From the NCBI GenBank assembly GCA_900751035.1, contig CAADSF010000375.1, positions 1 through 10,146 on the forward strand: DNA of 10,146 nt, in the 5' to 3' direction. Under the pieces are notes generated by a model. It saw only the letters and a list, made by a program, of their open reading frames with translations. It was not told the DNA's origin and ran no database searches. The position numbers were made by a program, and so were the translations under genes. Every line of letters starts with the position of its first letter. The first letter of the stretch is position 1. Shown here piece by piece: positions 7,516 to 10,146 of this stretch. The DNA comes from an uncultured Oscillospiraceae bacterium (GTDB lineage: Bacteria; Bacillota; Clostridia; Oscillospirales; Oscillospiraceae).

Positions 7516-9579
7516 CTATTTACGCCGGAACAGTCTGGCGATCATGCCAATGCCGAAGCAAAAAGCGCCGCCTACCGCTGCCACCAGAAAAACATCGCTG
7601 GTCGGCGTACTGACAGCAAGGAGCGTCATGTAAACAAAGCCGCATACAGGCGGGAGCCAGAGGAAGCCGCTCGGCGTCCGGCAAACGGCGTGCGTGATGC
7701 CCTGCGCGAGGGTGAAAATCAAATATCCGCCAAAGAGGATCCAGAGATTATTGACACGCTCTGCAATGGATGCGCTTGTACAGAGCAGGATCAAAAGCGC
7801 TGTCAGCCCAATATGGATCAAAACGCCGACGTTTTTGCGTGTTTTTGCGGCTTGCTCCTTTCGGCGCAAAGCCTCCGCCTGCCGCTTCTCATCTTCTTCC
7901 AGTGCGATCAGCTGCTGGCGGCTCTCCTCCTCAAGCTGCTTTTTCCGCTGCAATTGCAGCTGGCGTTCCTTTTCATCCGCCTCTGCCTTCAGCTTCTGCT
8001 GCTCCAGCTCCTGTTCGGTGCGCTGCCTCTGCGCGAGCCGCTTCTGATTCAGTGCAGCCAGCTCCTGCTCTTTCGCCCTGAGATAGTCGTGTGATTGCGT
8101 GACGATGCGTATCATCGCATTCGCGTGCGTAGATGAATTGAGTTTTTCCTGCTCTTCAAGACCGCTTATCACCGCGTTGCGCAGGGCTTCCAGCTGATTT
8201 TGGACATCCGGCGACGCGAACTGTTCCGCGCGGGCATAATTGCGGTCGTCTTGCAGCAGGGTGCCAATATCTGCCGCTTTGTCATGGAAATACCCAGGCG
8301 CGGCAGCTCGGAACGAATGGTCGAAGTCCAGGAACTTCCGAATCTCTTCCTCGCCCAGATAGAATGGTACACGGTATTTTTTTACGCAGGTTTGAATAAA
8401 CGCCTCGTTTGCCTCACAGTCGACGGAGTATTCCTGGATCGGAGCACTCGCGGCGGTCTCTGAAACATATTGTTTCGCAAAATCCTCAACAGTCTTTGCC
8501 TGTTTGCTCACAAGGAGCTTTCCAAGATATGCTTCTGCACATACCGGAGCAATATCCAGCACCTTGTCAAAATAGGCATCCGCATTTTTCCAGTCTGCAT
8601 CCTCCAGAAGCAAATTTCCGCGTCGCAGCAGAGAATCGACGTTTGGCGCACTGGCCGTTTGCATTGACGAAGCCTGCGATGCAGACTTGCCAAACAGCTT
8701 TTCAATGCCGCGCAACAAGTCCTGCGTTGCACCGACCTTGCCGAGATCCTGCGCTTGCAGCTTTGCAAATTCGTTCGGCATATCATAGGCATCTATATTT
8801 TTATAGCAGGGAATGAGAGACTTTTTCTGACCGGCGGCGATGAGCTGCAAATACCGGCTCCACTCGTTTTTGACCCACGGGGCGTTATAATACTCATAGT
8901 CCGTGCCGACGGCCAGCATGACGCGCGCGGAATTGAGCGCGGCAAAGATATACGGCTCGTATTCCTGACCAAGTTTATCTTCCAATGTAATGCGGGAGAA
9001 GAACACCCGGTAGCCTTTTTCTGTCAATGCATCATATAAGTCCTGCGCCAGAACGGAATCGAGTGTACGCTGGCCATTCTCATCTGTCTCTTTGTAGCAG
9101 ATAAAAATATCATATGGTTCTTCACGGCTGGAAACCTCGATGATGCCGCGCCGCAGCGCCTCGATGGCTTTGGCTTCCTCGCGATAAACCTTCCGCGCGA
9201 CCACGTCGGCATATTCCATGACCAGCTCAAAGTTCGCGTCTTCCAGCACACTGTCAAAGCTCGACCGGTGACAGGTGGGTATCTTTTTGCCCGTTGTCGG
9301 ATCGTCGACGTATTCGATGCCGTACTTGCACAGCACAAGACCCCAATAGGCCTCCGCTTCCTCCGGGAATTCCGCGACGATGGACTCATAAACGCCCGCC
9401 GCCTTGTCAAATTCGCAGGCAAAGCGCAGCCGGTTCGCCCGCGCGAACAGCGTCAGTTTTTTCTCGTTGTCCTGCTTCGGAACCGTCTGCTTTGTCCCGC
9501 AGTATTCGCAGACCGCAATCTGGCTGTTCTCTTCGACGTTTAAATCCCCGCCGCACATCTTACACTTGATAATTGCCAT
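7516..9579 (-). CDS. Zinc ribbon-TPR-TIR-coiled coil protein with four C-terminal membrane helices
   Basis: This 687-aa protein shares the N-terminal plan of the two propeller proteins: zinc ribbon (C6, C9, C24, C27), TPR (42-80), CHRSSFDS motif (103-110), TIR (about 155-270: YDIFICYKE, candidate catalytic E208 in EYEPYIFAALNSAR, NAPWVKNEW), TPR (313-355) and helical region (385-475). It then has a long Q/E/K-rich coiled coil (about 495-582) and, in place of one helix plus propeller, four hydrophobic segments (about 583-603, 611-629, 637-658, 662-683) ending in a basic RLFRRK tail. It has no exported domain of any size, so it may be the membrane-anchored effector or adaptor that partners the two receptor-like paralogs; that is inference. 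I place the start at 9579, where AGGGAG lies five bases upstream and the conserved MAIIKCKMCGG begins. A longer frame reaches a TTG at 9618 but would overlap the upstream gene and adds MTEATNKQKEGEE, not seen in the paralogs. Confidence 0.88.
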   Translation of the reverse strand: MAIIKCKMCGGDLNVEENSQIAVCEYCGTKQTVPKQDNEKKLTLFARANRLRFACEFDKAAGVYESIVAEFPEEAEAYWGLVLCKYGIEYVDDPTTGKKIPTCHRSSFDSVLEDANFELVMEYADVVARKVYREEAKAIEALRRGIIEVSSREEPYDIFICYKETDENGQRTLDSVLAQDLYDALTEKGYRVFFSRITLEDKLGQEYEPYIFAALNSARVMLAVGTDYEYYNAPWVKNEWSRYLQLIAAGQKKSLIPCYKNIDAYDMPNEFAKLQAQDLGKVGATQDLLRGIEKLFGKSASQASSMQTASAPNVDSLLRRGNLLLEDADWKNADAYFDKVLDIAPVCAEAYLGKLLVSKQAKTVEDFAKQYVSETAASAPIQEYSVDCEANEAFIQTCVKKYRVPFYLGEEEIRKFLDFDHSFRAAAPGYFHDKAADIGTLLQDDRNYARAEQFASPDVQNQLEALRNAVISGLEEQEKLNSSTHANAMIRIVTQSHDYLRAKEQELAALNQKRLAQRQRTEQELEQQKLKAEADEKERQLQLQRKKQLEEESRQQLIALEEDEKRQAEALRRKEQAAKTRKNVGVLIHIGLTALLILLCTSASIAERVNNLWILFGGYLIFTLAQGITHAVCRTPSGFLWLPPVCGFVYMTLLAVSTPTSDVFLVAAVGGAFCFGIGMIARLFRRK

Positions 9580-9584
9580 TTCTT

Positions 9585-9590
9585 CTCCCT
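9585..9590 (-). promoter_or_regulatory. Ribosome binding site that fixes the start of the first TIR gene
   Basis: AGGGAG on the minus strand lies five bases before the ATG at 9579, in the 19-base gap after the ribbon-helix-helix stop. The position supports the ATG whose product begins with the same MxIIKCKMCGG as both paralogs, and not the TTG at 9618. Confidence 0.75.
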
Positions 9591-9598
9591 CTTTCTGT

Positions 9599-9790
9599 TT
9601 ATTTGTGGCCTCGGTCAAGATGGTTCAGCGCAAACTCCATACAGAGCGTTAAGACTTCGTTTCTGGTCCGGCCGGTATCGGCTGCAATCGCGTCGATCTC
9701 CTGCAGCATATCGCGGGGCAATCGCATCGAAATTACCGCCGATTCACCGGTATATTTTTTTGCTGGAATTTCCAAACGTGGTTCGTCCAA
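9599..9790 (-). CDS. Small ribbon-helix-helix (Arc/CopG-type) DNA-binding protein
   Basis: This 63-aa protein has the ribbon-helix-helix pattern in its second half: a beta strand SAVISMRLP (about 17-25), helix A RDMLQEIDAIAADTG (26-40) and helix B TRNEVLTLCMEFALNHL (42-58), with the G-x-T/S-R-N-E turn typical of the fold. Such proteins bind operators as dimers and commonly repress their own operon. It is the first gene after the promoter at 9814-9842, and its TAA is 19 bases before the TIR start, so autorepression of the whole TIR operon is a reasonable guess. The start is a TTG at 9790 (AAGGAA about nine bases upstream); no in-frame ATG exists between the upstream stop and this codon. A nearby ATG at 9801 is in another frame and belongs to the recombinase read-through frame. 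No toxin partner is visible, so I do not call it an antitoxin. Confidence 0.78.
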   Translation of the reverse strand: MDEPRLEIPAKKYTGESAVISMRLPRDMLQEIDAIAADTGRTRNEVLTLCMEFALNHLDRGHK

Positions 9791-10146
9791 ATCGCAACAT
9801 TCCTTTCCTTTCCATCATACTACAAATGTATTCCTGCCGCAAGCCCTTTCGCAAAAAGTGCAGAAAAACAGCAAAAAAATAAAATCGCAATCCACCGTAA
9901 GCGATTGCGATTTTGAGAGGAGGAGCGACGGAGCGGGTGAGAGACGGCTTTTTGATGCAAAGCATAAAAAAGCCGTCGCGAACTAGCGAAGTCCGCGACG
10001 ACGATGGTGCAACAAGGCAATCCAAATCCGAACCGTTTTTGTTGCTGATAGCTTCCTGCAATTCCGCGAACGTGATGGTTTTCGTGCCCTCCTTGTAGTT
10101 GAAGGCGATCACCATTTTATCATCGTACAGGAAAATCGCATTGATG
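9744..10146 (-). CDS. C-terminal end of a large serine site-specific recombinase, with a read-through tail
   Basis: The frame enters from beyond the right edge and begins INAIFLYDDKMVIAFNYKEG, followed by TKTITFAELQEAISN and SDLDCLVAP. This pattern (hydrophobic strand, Y-D-D-K, V-x-x-F-NY-x-x-G) is the usual C-terminal end of large serine recombinases of Firmicute integrative elements. Such enzymes integrate and excise mobile DNA through a catalytic serine at the N-terminus, which is outside the window. The family-like part stops near 10000. From there the frame continues for about 85 codons through three hairpins and the next promoter to a TGA at 9744, overlapping the start of the ribbon-helix-helix gene. 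That tail looks like translated terminator/repeat DNA. Either the native stop was lost or a repeat was inserted at the 3' end; the true end of the protein is uncertain. Confidence 0.62.
   Translation of the reverse strand, partial: INAIFLYDDKMVIAFNYKEGTKTITFAELQEAISNKNGSDLDCLVAPSSSRTSLVRDGFFMLCIKKPSLTRSVAPPLKIAIAYGGLRFYFFAVFLHFLRKGLRQEYICSMMERKGMLRFGRTTFGNSSKKIYR
9814..9842 (-). promoter_or_regulatory. Sigma-A-type promoter for the TIR operon
   Basis: On the minus strand TTGCGG (9842-9837) and TATGAT (9819-9814) are separated by exactly 17 bases. The -10 box matches the consensus in five of six positions, the -35 in about three. Transcription would start near 9807, giving a very short leader that still contains the AAGGAA site of the ribbon-helix-helix gene. 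It lies just downstream of the terminator at 9874-9914, which is the expected place for a new transcription unit. Confidence 0.6.
9874..9914 (-). terminator. Intrinsic terminator with a perfect 12-bp stem
   Basis: AAAATCGCAATC (9881-9892) and GATTGCGATTTT (9903-9914) are perfect inverse complements around a 10-base loop. Read on the minus strand, the stem is followed by ATTTTTTT (9881-9874), the U-tract of a factor-independent terminator. The stem also carries an A-run on one side and a T-run on the other, so it could act in both directions, but the U-tract is clear only on the minus strand. It separates the recombinase from the TIR operon. Confidence 0.75.
9943..9977. repeat. Near-perfect inverted repeat (16-bp arms, 3-base loop)
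   Basis: GACGGCTTTTTGATGC (9943-9958) pairs with GCATAAAAAAGCCGTC (9962-9977) around AAA, with one mismatch (9954 against 9966). The symmetry and A/T-run core resemble terminators or the end structures of mobile elements. It shares three bases with the next hairpin, so the two could be alternative structures. Confidence 0.7.
9966..9999 (-). terminator. GC-rich hairpin followed by a T-run, probable recombinase terminator
   Basis: On the minus strand GTCGCGGACT (9999-9990) and AGTTCGCGAC (9984-9975) form a ten-pair stem (one G-T pair) with loop TCGCT, followed by GGC and TTTTTT (9971-9966). This is the first terminator-like structure after the recognisable end of the recombinase. It could also be half of a recombination or dispersed-repeat element, given the overlapping inverted repeat beside it. 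Confidence 0.55.

Noticed and set aside
7516..9618. A longer start for the first TIR gene (TTG at 9618)
   Set aside because: It would overlap the ribbon-helix-helix gene and add 13 residues absent from both paralogs; the ATG at 9579 has a well-placed AGGGAG.
9599..9790. Ribbon-helix-helix protein as an antitoxin of a two-gene toxin-antitoxin pair
   Set aside because: The next gene is a large TIR membrane protein and no small toxin is present; a regulator of the operon fits better.
9744..10115. A separate 123-codon gene starting at the ATG at 10115
   Set aside because: The frame is open upstream to the window edge and the residues before that ATG (INAIFLYDDK) belong to the recombinase C-terminus, so it is the tail of a larger gene.

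Overview
The window looks like a GC-rich gut Firmicute, most likely an Oscillospiraceae/Ruminococcaceae-type Clostridium. I base this on codon use, AGGAGG-like ribosome binding sites, the local style of large serine recombinase, and the type of zinc-ribbon/TIR proteins; the genus cannot be fixed from sequence alone. Every gene I can support lies on the minus strand, so the order of transcription runs from high to low coordinates.

Layout in transcription order. The right edge (10146 to about 10000) holds the C-terminal end of a large serine site-specific recombinase. Its frame runs on without a stop through a cluster of three hairpins (9881-9999) that look like terminators or element-end repeats. 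A promoter (9814-9842) follows, then a 63-codon ribbon-helix-helix regulator. After it come three related TIR-domain proteins in tandem: one of 687 aa ending in four membrane helices, then two (912 and 943 aa) that each have one membrane helix followed by seven 38-residue RCC1/BLIP-II-like propeller repeats. Next is an AT-rich DUF2971 gene, and at the left edge an SPFH (stomatin/prohibitin-like) protein with three N-terminal zinc ribbons that runs out of the window. Gaps between the six genes after the promoter are only 2 to 27 bases, so they probably form one operon of at least 9.8 kb.

The most interesting point is the architecture of the two large TIR proteins. They have a cytosolic zinc ribbon, TPR and TIR with the candidate NADase glutamate kept, a coiled coil, one membrane helix, and an apparently exported seven-bladed propeller. 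This is the layout of a surface receptor with a TIR output, in inverted (N-in/C-out) topology compared with animal Toll-like receptors. The propeller repeats are nearly identical in framework, but the residues at two loop positions differ from blade to blade and between the paralogs, as in a recognition surface. With an SPFH membrane scaffold, a DUF2971 protein, a small regulator and a recombinase beside them, the locus is a plausible mobile defence or envelope-surveillance system. That function is inference. The domains, repeat counts, conserved residues and gene order are seen directly.
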